A program made the position numbers and the translations under genes. Shown in pieces: positions 37,102-46,175 of a DNA stretch of 64,000 bases. Positions within the stretch are counted from its first letter, which is position 1; each line of letters starts with the position of its first letter. Source of the stretch: Gammaproteobacteria bacterium (lineage in GTDB: Bacteria; Pseudomonadota; Gammaproteobacteria; Pseudomonadales; Azotimanducaceae); assembly GCA_009840305.1 (NCBI GenBank), contig VXNY01000024.1, positions 248,001 to 312,000 on the forward strand, in the 5' to 3' direction. The notes under the pieces are model-generated. The model saw only the letters and a list, made by a program, of their open reading frames with translations. It made no database searches and was not told the origin of the DNA.

Positions 37102-38055
37102 TCAATCAGTTAACTCTCCATCCTCATCGTTTTCGTAGCCATTCTGAACCATGAACAATAAATACGCGAGAAGTTCATGGTCCGGAGACTCTACCTCAAC
37201 ACTTTCGGGAAGTTCTAACCCTAGTTCTTTGGTCGTCTTGTTCAACATATTTTGGTAAGGCTTGATCGAGTCCCCATACGCTCCAATCGAACTCAATAGG
37301 AGATTTGCCAATTCATTGGATGTATCCTTACGGCCTAGACGATCGACTAAGGCCGCAAGACCGTCGTCGCTGCGAAATCTACCCAAACTATCGACGGCGA
37401 GTGCGGTTGCAAACGGATTTACATTTTGATTGAAAAGGATTTGAACTCGAAAATTGTTCGCCTCTTCAGTTTCGATTTGAGCAACGTTTAGCAGCGACAT
37501 TAACAACTCCGGATGGTTCGGATTATGCGCTTGCCAAAGAACTTCAATAATGTCTGGGTCACCTCGAAAAAAGGTTGCTAGAATCGCGGGAATCGTCAAC
37601 CACGCCCACTCCGATTTCCAGACAGTTTTTGAATTTCTAATCTCGACAAACTTCGTGTTCTGCGACCCAATCCAAGGGTTTGAATTTTCGCGGTAAGCTT
37701 CGTCCCATCGATTAATTAAATAGTCTTTCATTCCTGGTAGTGATCCAACGTCTCGAGCCACGCGTTGCGTCGACCGACGATCTTCTGTGTTTAGATCAGC
37801 GTACGCAGCAATCCAAGCCATCGCGCCGATCGTTGCGTTAACAATATCGGCCTCATCGTTACTCAATCCCTGTTGTATCGCCTTGAATATTCGTTCATCG
37901 CTCCACGTAGGATCTTCTACGCCCTCGTGTCCAATCCAATCGAACAGTTCAATGTCTTCGAGATTCGAGGAGTTACTATCAGCAACCCCGTGAACCGTGA
38001 AGATCAAGAAAAACACATAGAGAATCTTTAGTGAAATACGAGCAGACTGGGTCAC
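37102..38055 (-). CDS. Secreted HEAT-like hypothetical protein
   Basis: The 317-residue protein has a signal peptide (SLKILYVFFLIFTVHGVADS) and a mature part made mostly of helices. Helix pairs such as NPFATALAVDSLGRFRSDDGLAALVDRLG and ELANLLLSSIGAYGDSIKPYQNML recall HEAT or Armadillo-like repeats. The C-terminus is acidic (NGYENDEDGELTD). No catalytic motif is visible. It is not part of the conserved rsmH-rnpB neighbourhood and lies between the division operon and a TonB-dependent receptor. Function unknown. Confidence 0.55.
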   Translation of the reverse strand: MTQSARISLKILYVFFLIFTVHGVADSNSSNLEDIELFDWIGHEGVEDPTWSDERIFKAIQQGLSNDEADIVNATIGAMAWIAAYADLNTEDRRSTQRVARDVGSLPGMKDYLINRWDEAYRENSNPWIGSQNTKFVEIRNSKTVWKSEWAWLTIPAILATFFRGDPDIIEVLWQAHNPNHPELLMSLLNVAQIETEEANNFRVQILFNQNVNPFATALAVDSLGRFRSDDGLAALVDRLGRKDTSNELANLLLSSIGAYGDSIKPYQNMLNKTTKELGLELPESVEVESPDHELLAYLLFMVQNGYENDEDGELTD

Positions 38056-38659
38056 GTTTCGTATCTTTTACTTACACACACATCATACCTCCATCTTCAA
38101 CTTCCATAGCAAATAAATTGAAATGAAAAAAACATAGAGCAGACATTCGTACCTAAATCTAATTTTAGTAGCATACGCCAATAAATCGTCGCGTTGACAT
38201 ACGCCATCACACGCATCGGCGGAAATACATTAGTTACCGTTGAGTGTATCCAAATTGCTAGCGGTTCATTTCATTCGAATAGTCAAGAGATTCGGTGCAT
38301 ATCACGCTTGCGCGATCGGTGGCACGAACAAAACTCGACGATTATAGAATCGAATTTCACGACTAAACGCCATGACGACTCAACTTACACAAACACGTCA
38401 ATCGATTTCATTCGTGCGTACAAGATTAGCCGGTACAAATAGTTTGGAGAAAATAATTTTCGCCACCATTGAACGAGTCGACCTTCCCACCGCCGACCAA
38501 TCTTGATCTAGCGTACCCAGAAATTGGTAAAGACGAAGCATTGATCTTTTGCATCAAGTCCAGACCAAAAAAAACGCCCGAAACGGGCGTTTTTTTCGAT
38601 TGTTGAATCGACTGAATCCTGAGGAGTCTGACCTCCCAAATCGGATTCAAGTTGATCGT
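38056..38659. other. Intergenic region downstream of the TonB-dependent receptor
   Basis: The stretch holds no recognisable gene. Apart from the terminator at 38567-38596 it is AT-rich and probably includes the promoter of the 37102-38055 gene. Short frames on both strands lack starts or family traits. Confidence 0.4.
38567..38596 (-). terminator. Rho-independent terminator of the TonB-dependent receptor gene
   Basis: ACGCCCG, loop AAA, CGGGCGT gives a 7-bp GC-rich stem flanked by A and T runs (38567-38573 and 38591-38596). It lies about 65 nt past the receptor stop on the minus strand. The symmetrical A/T runs could also let it work on the plus strand. Confidence 0.9.
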
Positions 38660-41600
38660 TTAGTAGAAAGACGGCGTGTAGTTGAAACTCATCGACAAAA
38701 CGCGGCCACGAGCGTCCCAACGAGTAGCGTCGTAAGGCTTTCTGTCGCGAATCGTCAACGGTGCACTCCTATTGAGCAAGTTTTGCGCGCTGAAGCGTAC
38801 CGAGAATTCTGGACTAAATCTATAGGCTCCTGAAAAATAAACTGTCGTTAGCGAACCAACTTCCATCTGTAAGTAACCACTTCGATAGACTCCGTTAGCA
38901 CCCCAAGGACCATATAGCTCATAGCATTGTCCAACTTCATTGATGATTTGCAAATAGCTACAGTAGTGTGCGCGATCATTCAAATATCCAGGAGTATAGT
39001 CAAAGCTTAAGTTCGCAGACGCGCTCCCCTTACTCCAAAATACGCCGACAGATCCGGTGTATTTATCAGGATCTCGCGCCGTCCCCAACGCTGAAAAGAC
39101 AAGCCCCTTCAAAGGTTCTCGTTTGCGTTCTATGTAAGCGTTGTATTGCAATGTAGTCTCGACTAACCCAATAGACTCAAACTGCAATCGATACTTGATA
39201 ATCGCACCTGCAGTCACCGTTTTGTCTTGATACGCATTGAAATAATCGTAGTTGATAAACTCCAAAACTCCTTCCGGCGTTCGCGACGCGATTACGTCAT
39301 AACACAAAGCCCGTGGTTCAGTTCGATAGTTAATCCCACGATCAACCTTGTCTCTAACTGAACGGTCTGCAAAAGTGAACGTTCCCTCAAAGTTCTGGAA
39401 GAACTGAGGTTTCCAAACCATACGCAACGACCAATTTACTGACTTCGTTGACTTCAAGTTGGGATTCGCCCAAGAATACCGGTAAGGAACACGATCATAG
39501 AATACTTCTTCATACTCTCCTTCTGGCGTATCCGCATCTCGATGGCACGGATCGACAACATCGTTAACCCACCAATCACTTCCCTCTAGTGAGTCATATA
39601 GTTGAGAAGTCAAGGGCGGCTCTACGTTCTTCGAATAGTTAATGGTAACTGTGAGGTCGCGCAACGGCTCATAGTACAAACCAAACGATGGCGCATTGTC
39701 ATATTCTTCAAACTTGATAAATTCAGCTTCTGCTCGATCGATTCCATACTCCCATTGGTTAACAGGTACGGTTTCCCATTCCAAAGTCGATGGATTCCAA
39801 ACCCATCCTTCTGTCGTTTCGAATTGGAAATCAAATCCACTGACAACACCCCAATTAAAGTTTCCAGTTCGAGTGTTCTTAATGGTGAACTGCATTTCCT
39901 TACCCCACAACTTCGGTTCTTCATGACTAAATATCGGGAGCCAAAATTCAAAACTGAAATTGTTGCTTCTGGAAACCGGCTCTGAAAATCCGTTCCAGAT
40001 TGCGTTATAGTCAAAATCGTAAACGTACAACCCAGCTAGATACTGATAGCGGTTGGTGTACCGAAGCGCGCGTTGTGAATAGCGAAGCGAATAGCTGATT
40101 CGTTCACCGTTCAACTCAAACCAGAATCCCTTCGCCAACACTGCGATTTCTGTTACACGATTAGTCCCAATTTGTCGAGAAGTATTACCCAGAAAGTCTC
40201 TGAAGGGAGCTCCCCCTACGGTACCATTTCCAAACAAGTTGAATGCCTCATCAGGATCCGGACTAGCGAGCCGTCGATAAAACTCGTCAGTGCCCGGCGC
40301 ATACCGTTCGCGACGTGTCGAGCTTTGAAACCTCAGCAGTAAATTCGAGGACCTTCCTTCGGTAACGGAAAACTCAAGTTCATTTTCACCAATGAGCTTC
40401 CACTTCACACCAAGGGTGACGTTCTTATTCTCGCCTTCGACCTTTCTGAACGGTATGGGCAAGATTCCAGTATCTTGCTCGTTACCTGGCACATAGGTCA
40501 CATGCATGGGTCGTCCAAATGGGTTGTAGGCGTTGGTTGCGGGCACCACTAGTCGCATTGCTAGGGAATAGATGCTCCACATCTCTTGGAATGACGTATC
40601 CGTTGAGTAGCGGGAATTCATGAAGATTTCCACATTATCGTTGAGATCATAGTAGACATTCATCACCATCCCGTCTCGACTGGAATGTGCACCATTCACG
40701 GGCTCGATCCGATTGTACGGGTGGATATTTTCCCTACCATAGTTGAAATCTTCCGGTGTGGAATTCAAACCGGTGTGGTCCGGGGGAAGTTGTGCAATGA
40801 AATTACGCTTTTCCCAGTCGATAGTGAAAGATCCATTGATATACCAATCAGAGTAATACGGACCGGGATATCGAGAGCTTCCGTTCCACTCCCTAACGAT
40901 TCCAGGTTGCGCGTAGTCGAAGTTCCGATAATCATATTCAGGTCCGAACAGATGGCGAAAGTCAAGTGTTTTGTGTCCCGTCTTCGCGTTGATGATAGGC
41001 TCACGTTCACCAGTCTCAATCGATACCGTGGTCCTAAATTTCGCCCAGTTGAAACCAAACGTCATACCTGTGGTATAGTCATCTGCGCCAGTGTAACTAT
41101 TGTCTTGTTTCATATTCAATGAAATACCGCGATAGTTTTTCTTGGTGATGAAATTCACAACGCCACCGAGAGCATCTGCTCCATACACGGCAGAACCGCC
41201 ATCAAGTTGAATCTCGACCGCAGCAATTGCTTCCAACGGAATCCCCAAAATATTGACGATGTCTCGTTCGGAACCACCAAAGCCCGCAACTCGACGACCA
41301 TCCAATAACACCAAGGTGTTACCTGATCCCATACCGTGCAAATTCACCGTGGCAAGGTTCTGGGCATAGTAAATGCCACCAGAATCTCCACCAAGTTCAT
41401 CACCCGTGGACCACGAGGTTGAAGTTTGGGGTGTGGTTGAGTTGAACTGTTCCGGTACCCTTCGGAAAAAGTCAGATAGGTCAGTTACGCCCATCTCTTC
41501 AATGTCTGCAGCGGTATACCGAACAATTAGCGCGGTTGGGTCGGAAATGGGCATGTAGGTTCCAGTCGTGATGACCTCTTCCATGTCCTCATCCGCATAA

Positions 41601-41866
41601 AGACTTTGTGACTTAGGAGAGTCTTCGTCTTCATCATCAGAGACAACTTCTTCTTCTAAGGCTTCATCGGAATTCGCGCTCGCGTCTTCTTTAGAGTCCT
41701 CTTCATCTTCGTCTGCTTCGACGACTTTCTTTGAGTCTTCAGAACTCTCAGCTTCCTGAGCCACCAAAGACCCCGTTGCAAACACCAATCCGAAGATTGC
41801 TACCCACATAGGTAGAAGTTCGGATAGGAATCCTTTATTGTTCACAGTTGAATTACTGTCTGGCAT
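38660..41866 (-). CDS. TonB-dependent outer-membrane receptor with long acidic N-terminal linker
   Basis: The 1068-residue protein has a signal peptide (ending at VAQEA), then about 70 residues very rich in Glu, Asp and Ser, then a TonB-box-like EEVITTG. The plug domain follows (LIVRYTAADIEEMGVTDLSDFF, TVNLHGMGSGNTLVLLDGRRV, SAVYGADALGGVVNFITKKNYRG) and then a large 22-strand-type barrel ending in SMSFNYTPSFY. The plug motifs are canonical. The substrate cannot be told from sequence; no partner transport genes lie beside it. A strong ribosome binding site (GGGAGGG) precedes the ATG. The acidic linker is long for the family. The gene lies between dcw and rnpB and is absent there in relatives such as Pseudomonas. 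Confidence 0.92.
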   Translation of the reverse strand: MPDSNSTVNNKGFLSELLPMWVAIFGLVFATGSLVAQEAESSEDSKKVVEADEDEEDSKEDASANSDEALEEEVVSDDEDEDSPKSQSLYADEDMEEVITTGTYMPISDPTALIVRYTAADIEEMGVTDLSDFFRRVPEQFNSTTPQTSTSWSTGDELGGDSGGIYYAQNLATVNLHGMGSGNTLVLLDGRRVAGFGGSERDIVNILGIPLEAIAAVEIQLDGGSAVYGADALGGVVNFITKKNYRGISLNMKQDNSYTGADDYTTGMTFGFNWAKFRTTVSIETGEREPIINAKTGHKTLDFRHLFGPEYDYRNFDYAQPGIVREWNGSSRYPGPYYSDWYINGSFTIDWEKRNFIAQLPPDHTGLNSTPEDFNYGRENIHPYNRIEPVNGAHSSRDGMVMNVYYDLNDNVEIFMNSRYSTDTSFQEMWSIYSLAMRLVVPATNAYNPFGRPMHVTYVPGNEQDTGILPIPFRKVEGENKNVTLGVKWKLIGENELEFSVTEGRSSNLLLRFQSSTRRERYAPGTDEFYRRLASPDPDEAFNLFGNGTVGGAPFRDFLGNTSRQIGTNRVTEIAVLAKGFWFELNGERISYSLRYSQRALRYTNRYQYLAGLYVYDFDYNAIWNGFSEPVSRSNNFSFEFWLPIFSHEEPKLWGKEMQFTIKNTRTGNFNWGVVSGFDFQFETTEGWVWNPSTLEWETVPVNQWEYGIDRAEAEFIKFEEYDNAPSFGLYYEPLRDLTVTINYSKNVEPPLTSQLYDSLEGSDWWVNDVVDPCHRDADTPEGEYEEVFYDRVPYRYSWANPNLKSTKSVNWSLRMVWKPQFFQNFEGTFTFADRSVRDKVDRGINYRTEPRALCYDVIASRTPEGVLEFINYDYFNAYQDKTVTAGAIIKYRLQFESIGLVETTLQYNAYIERKREPLKGLVFSALGTARDPDKYTGSVGVFWSKGSASANLSFDYTPGYLNDRAHYCSYLQIINEVGQCYELYGPWGANGVYRSGYLQMEVGSLTTVYFSGAYRFSPEFSVRFSAQNLLNRSAPLTIRDRKPYDATRWDARGRVLSMSFNYTPSFY

Positions 41867-42063
41867 CTTAAAGTCCCTCCCAAAAGGTTAGATACTCAAC
41901 ACCCGTTTATTCCTGACTTCAATTGAACAACCCCGTCAATCCGACTTGTTGCAGTGGTCAAGAACAACCGAAAGCATTGAACCAACTTCAAACGATAAAT
42001 ATCGATATTCTGAGCTTGATTCAAAACTGTTTCGTGTGTACCACAAAGGTACTACGATAATGT

Positions 42064-42085
42064 TTCACAATGTGAATAAATTATA
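42064..42085 (-). promoter_or_regulatory. Predicted promoter and palindromic operator of the TonB-dependent receptor
   Basis: On the minus strand a perfect TATAAT lies at 42085-42080, with a -35-like TCATTA at 42108-42103 (17-bp spacing). The palindrome TTCACA-A-TGTGAA (42064-42076) covers the predicted start point near 42073, the classical place for a repressor site. The leader before the ATG would be about 207 nt and contains a GTACC-ACAAA-GGTAC hairpin (42038-42052). Confidence 0.5.
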
Positions 42086-42280
42086 AACAGAAAATGAAGA
42101 AATAATGAACTTTAGCAATTTTTTTTCATCAACTGAGTCTTCTATATCAATGTGTCACAATAAACAGCTTGCTTAATAGACATTTTACACATCAAAAATG
42201 GCGCAGGGATGATGCATTGAATCTACCAATTGCACAGCGTTGCTTGCGCACCATCCGCAGAGTTCATGACTAGTAGGAAA

Positions 42281-42622
42281 GTAAGAGACGGCCGATAAGC
42301 CGGGTTCTGTCCAAGAACGATCATTCATCTCGAGCACGACTATGCGTACTACTAGCGACCTACCCAGATCAGACACGGACCATGTCATTCGATCTCTATT
42401 TGGTCTTGCTCCAAGTGGGGTTGACCTTGCCAATGCTGTTACCAGCGATTGCGGTGCGCTCTTACCGCACCTTTTCACCCTTACCGACGACGCGGCGGTT
42501 TACTTTCTGTGGCACTTGCCGTAAGCTCGCGCTTCCCAGGAGTTACCTGGCACTTTGTCCTACGGAGCCCGGACTTTCCTCCAATAACTTAGTGTTATCA
42601 GTGATCGCTTGGCCGTCTCTCA
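42281..42622 (-). ncRNA. rnpB: RNase P RNA, type A
   Basis: Read on the minus strand, the ends form P1 (GAGACGGCC with GGCCGTCTC). Between them are the universal cores GGAGGAAAGTCCGGGCTCC near the 5' side, the GGTAAGGGTGAAAAGGTGCGG segment in the centre, and the ACAGAACCCGGCTTATCGG end. This RNA is the catalytic subunit of RNase P, which trims tRNA 5' leaders. A TAAAAT -10 element lies at 42635-42630. Its place just after rsmI is conserved in Pseudomonas-type genomes. Confidence 0.96.
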
Positions 42623-42629
42623 ACTAAAA

Positions 42630-42635
42630 ATTTTA
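42630..42635 (-). promoter_or_regulatory. -10 element of rnpB
   Basis: TAAAAT on the minus strand ends 7-8 nt before the predicted 5' end of RNase P RNA at 42622. No good -35 hexamer is seen at 16-18 bp upstream. Confidence 0.5.
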
Positions 42636-42885
42636 CTACGAATTGTATTACGATGTTTGGGGATCACCCGTTTAATTTTCGAGTAAACGGCAAATGGTTC
42701 CCATGCTCTCGCCAATGATCCGAAATATGTTCGAATTTGGATCGCCATGTCGCGTGATTTAGATCTGGGCTACTAACGCGGGATGAAGAATTTTCCTACA
42801 CAGGTGCGAACCTCACGATTCAATCGAAGTCTTTGCTAGTTTTTAAGCGATCACTATCACATTGGAACTCCAGAAAGTACTCGGC

Positions 42886-43752
42886 TTATTCGTGTGTTGA
42901 ATCGACCTTTCGACCGGTAATGCTCGCGTAGGCTTCTTCTCGCGTTAGCTCGGTTAGTTGTGCCAAAACTGTTGCCACCTGAGACGGTTTGAGATAGGGT
43001 AATAGAATTTGAGAAAGCTTCTCTTCAGACCATGCGAAATTTGAGCTGTGACCGCCTTCGATCACCAACACTAGCTCGCCTTTAATATTAGGTCTAGTTA
43101 AAAGCTCATCATACAGCTCTCGAAGGGTTCTGTACAAGTACTCCTCAAATCGCTTCGTCATTTCACGACCTAGGAACACGTTCCGTTCCCCCATGTCGAA
43201 ATCTAACATATCCTTGAGTGTATGTACGACTCGGTGCGGTGATTCAAACATAATTGTTGGAGTGTCCGCAGTTTTTAGTTGTGTCAACTGTTCCGTACGT
43301 TTTCGCCCTCGTTTCGCCAAGAATCCGCAAAAGCGAAATTCATGCAACGGAATAGGACAAACAGAAGCGAGGGCCACTACCGCGCTCGGTCCAGGTATTG
43401 GTACCGTTTGAATTCCACTATCGAGTGCTTCGCGAACTAATTGAAACCCTGGATCCGAGACTAGAGGAGTCCCCGCATCGGATACAATGACTACATCTTG
43501 CGCCGACTTGAGAGTTGCTAAGATTTGTGCCGTCGCTCGATCTTCACATGCATCATTTAGGACGATATAGTGTTTGTCCTTTTCTTCGATCCGTAGGGAT
43601 TGCAATAAAGTCTTTGTCCGTACCACATTCTCGCAACCGATGACCGATACAGTTGAAAGCATTCGTTTAGCACGGATTGAAATGTCTTCAAGATTTCCGA
43701 TCGGCGTGGCAACAACATACAAACAGCCCACCGTGTGCTTCTCTTTTGCCAT
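42886..43752 (-). CDS. rsmI: 16S rRNA (cytidine-1402-2'-O) methyltransferase RsmI
   Basis: RsmI methylates the ribose of C1402, the same base modified by RsmH. The 288-residue protein begins LYVVATPIGNLEDIS, has the SAM-binding VSDAGTPLVSDPG, PGPSAVVALAS, GFLAKRG and FESPHRVVHTL segments, all diagnostic of this tetrapyrrole-methylase-like family. A good ribosome binding site (AAGGA) fixes the start at 43752. That makes the 5' ends of rsmI and the divergent lpoA overlap by 71 nt. The end of the first strand reads ENVVRT where E. coli has AEDTRHT. Confidence 0.95.
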   Translation of the reverse strand: MAKEKHTVGCLYVVATPIGNLEDISIRAKRMLSTVSVIGCENVVRTKTLLQSLRIEEKDKHYIVLNDACEDRATAQILATLKSAQDVVIVSDAGTPLVSDPGFQLVREALDSGIQTVPIPGPSAVVALASVCPIPLHEFRFCGFLAKRGRKRTEQLTQLKTADTPTIMFESPHRVVHTLKDMLDFDMGERNVFLGREMTKRFEEYLYRTLRELYDELLTRPNIKGELVLVIEGGHSSNFAWSEEKLSQILLPYLKPSQVATVLAQLTELTREEAYASITGRKVDSTHE

Positions 43753-45541
43753 CCTGATATCCTTAGTTCTCGTGCTGATGAGTGGTGGATGTCAGAGTAC
43801 GACCACGCCGAGAAAGCCAAACGATGTGTTCGACGTTCAAGTTGGCAATAACAAAAATGACCCACTCGGATCAGCACCTGCATCTTCCATTCTAGAGGAG
43901 TTCATTCGCCGCTTAGATCTCGCTCATCAAATGCACGTAAATGTGTCGGCACAGTCTATCCGCAATCAATTTCTCGACTGGTTTCCAAAACAACGAAGGA
44001 TGCTTGATCCAGACACTTCGAATTATGTACATACACTATCAGAGTTAGTTCTCGAAGCGCTCGATACTCCCTTACAAGCTTTAACGGAAATCAATGAACT
44101 CCGAACACAAAACGCGGCACAGGACCGTGCCAAGGTAGTCGCGGAGTCTTACATATTTAGATGGGTTGACGATTGCGAGAGTGCCCTTAACACACTGGTC
44201 ACATACGAACCCGATTCCGAAAACGAAAGCCTACTCTGGACGGAACGAATTTGGTCCGTTCTAGAAAGTCCCTGTGCGTACCGAAGTTTAACGGCTATGC
44301 CTATACACAATGTTTCAGTTCAGGGGTGGTGGGACTTGGGCAGAATCGCTGTAACTAGTAACTCTCAAGTGGAGCGAACAACGAAGTTTCGTCGATGGAG
44401 ATTACAGTACCCACAACACTTTGCCGCGCGATTTCCTCCTAAACACTTTCAAACACAGGATAGCGTCCCGCGGAAGATTGCACTCTTATTACCGCAAACC
44501 GGGCCACTATCCAGTGCTGCGACCGCCATCAAGAACGGTTTCATGAGCGCGCACCTACACGCTCCGTCTCCCAACGATCTGTCCATCGAAGTACACGATA
44601 CGACGACGACGGAAATAACGACACTCATCGAGCATGTGATCGACGAAGGCGTAGATGTCATTGTTGGTCCATTGGAAAAAGAAAATGTAAGGCGAGTGTT
44701 AGAAAAAGACGTAGCGCACATACCGATTGTTGCTCTGAATCAGCCTACAAGCAGTTCTCGACTAGAAGTCCACCGCAATCTCGTACGTTTAGCACAAGTG
44801 GTCGAAGACGATGCAAAAGCCATAGCAAACGATGTCAATTTTCAAAATTTACGACGCGTTCTATTGGTCTTGGGTAGAGATTACTGGTGCGTTCGAGCCG
44901 CAATTAGTTTCAGGAATACGATCAACGATGACGTAGCAATCGTCGCGGAAACGAAACTTTCCAATCTCAGTGATTCAACCGTGAGTGTTGCAAATCTACT
45001 TCGGGTAACTCAAAGCAATTCAAGGCAAGCAGAAATAGCATCAATTACTCGCAGAACTATCGAATTTACAGCGCGCCGCCGGCATGATGTTGACGCAATT
45101 ATTGCATTTGTCGATCAGGATGAATTTGCTGCACTCAGTGCGGCGTTGCATTATCACTTCGCAGGGGAAATTCCGGTCATACTCGCCGAACCTACGTTTC
45201 GTGATTTGTCCCGGGCCAGCAGTTATGCTGATGGTGCAACTTTCACAGCAACTCCCGCGCATTTGTACTCCGTCCCACTCACAGCACAAATCCGGGAGTC
45301 ATTTGCCGACGCAAGTGTGCTTTTTCCGCTGTACGTTTTTGGAATCGACGCTTATCGAACCACCATGCACATTGATGAGGTACTGAGAGGAGGGCCGGTT
45401 TTTGGATACACTGGATTCCTTCGACAAGACGATCAGGGGAATCTTGTGCGACAACCAGTTTGGGGAACGGTCCAGGACCGTGCTCTCAAACCTCGAACAC
45501 ACATAATACAGTATGCCGAGGACAAACGAAATCGTTATTAA
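43682..45541 (+). CDS. lpoA: Penicillin-binding protein activator lipoprotein LpoA
   Basis: LpoA is an outer-membrane lipoprotein that activates PBP1A. The chosen ATG at 43682 gives Arg and Lys before a hydrophobic segment (FSFAILISLVLVLM) and a lipobox SGGC. An earlier in-frame ATG at 43574 lies deeper in rsmI. The mature protein has an N-terminal helical domain and a C-terminal periplasmic-binding-protein-like domain (KIALLLPQTGPLSSAATAIKNGFMSA; VDVIVGPLEKENVRRVL; VPIVALNQP), ending near residue 619, close to E. coli LpoA. The position after rsmI and before a BON lipoprotein is conserved in gammaproteobacteria. Confidence 0.9.
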   Translation: MSSRFPIGVATTYKQPTVCFSFAILISLVLVLMSGGCQSTTTPRKPNDVFDVQVGNNKNDPLGSAPASSILEEFIRRLDLAHQMHVNVSAQSIRNQFLDWFPKQRRMLDPDTSNYVHTLSELVLEALDTPLQALTEINELRTQNAAQDRAKVVAESYIFRWVDDCESALNTLVTYEPDSENESLLWTERIWSVLESPCAYRSLTAMPIHNVSVQGWWDLGRIAVTSNSQVERTTKFRRWRLQYPQHFAARFPPKHFQTQDSVPRKIALLLPQTGPLSSAATAIKNGFMSAHLHAPSPNDLSIEVHDTTTTEITTLIEHVIDEGVDVIVGPLEKENVRRVLEKDVAHIPIVALNQPTSSSRLEVHRNLVRLAQVVEDDAKAIANDVNFQNLRRVLLVLGRDYWCVRAAISFRNTINDDVAIVAETKLSNLSDSTVSVANLLRVTQSNSRQAEIASITRRTIEFTARRRHDVDAIIAFVDQDEFAALSAALHYHFAGEIPVILAEPTFRDLSRASSYADGATFTATPAHLYSVPLTAQIRESFADASVLFPLYVFGIDAYRTTMHIDEVLRGGPVFGYTGFLRQDDQGNLVRQPVWGTVQDRALKPRTHIIQYAEDKRNRY

Positions 45542-45553
45542 TTTACTAAATAT

Positions 45554-46120
45554 ATGTCACAGACTCGTTTCGTATCGACACTGAATATTTGGATATTGCT
45601 AGGAGTAACGTACTTGACTTTATCGTCATGCACTTCTTCACTCACAGCACCAGATGTACGAACACCAGGAACTGTAGTAGACGATGTACTCATCCAACAA
45701 CGTGCAGCACAACTACTCAAAGAGGAGCTACACCACGAGAAGGACGAGCGCATTCGAGTCTCTGTATTTAACGGTATAGTATTACTCACGGGTCAGATCA
45801 CAACCGAAGAACGGAAACAACTTGCTACAGAAGTCGTCGAAAACATCGAACACGTACGTGCCGTTCAAAACGAACTGACGACCGACGATTTCAGGGGAGT
45901 CGTGGAACGTGCCCGAGATTCGTACTTGGCTAGCACTGTTCGCGCTAAGCTATTAACAGCCCAAGATGTCGATTTTGACAAGTTCGACGTGGTTATAGAT
46001 CGCGGTACCGCTTACCTGTTAGGCTATGCGACTAAGGACGAAACTGACCGTGCAACTGACATTATTCGCAACGTGCGAGGCATCAAAGCCGTAATCAAAG
46101 TGATGGAGTATGCGGACTGA
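45554..46120 (+). CDS. dolP: BON-domain outer-membrane lipoprotein (DolP/YraP-like)
   Basis: The 188-residue protein has a lipoprotein signal (WILLGVTYLTLSSC) and two BON domains. The first reads VFNGIVLLTGQI-TTEERKQLATEVVENIEHVRAVQNEL, the second VVIDRGTAYLLGYATKDETDRATDIIRNVRGIKAVIKVMEY. DolP supports outer-membrane integrity and division-site remodelling in E. coli. It begins 12 nt after lpoA. In Pseudomonas, yraN and a SIS-domain gene (gmhA/diaA) lie between these two; both are missing here. Confidence 0.88.
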   Translation: MSQTRFVSTLNIWILLGVTYLTLSSCTSSLTAPDVRTPGTVVDDVLIQQRAAQLLKEELHHEKDERIRVSVFNGIVLLTGQITTEERKQLATEVVENIEHVRAVQNELTTDDFRGVVERARDSYLASTVRAKLLTAQDVDFDKFDVVIDRGTAYLLGYATKDETDRATDIIRNVRGIKAVIKVMEYAD

Positions 46121-46175
46121 AGCTTTTTTGTAGTTGCTTACTTTAGAAAAAATTTTAAATTCGAACAAATATCCG

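Noticed and set aside
36892-37113. 73-codon plus-strand frame upstream of rsmH, considered as a gene or a mraZ remnant
   Set aside because: No MraZ/AbrB-like motif, no ribosome binding site and no family trait. mraZ orthologues are about 150 residues. It runs into the end of the neighbouring gene.
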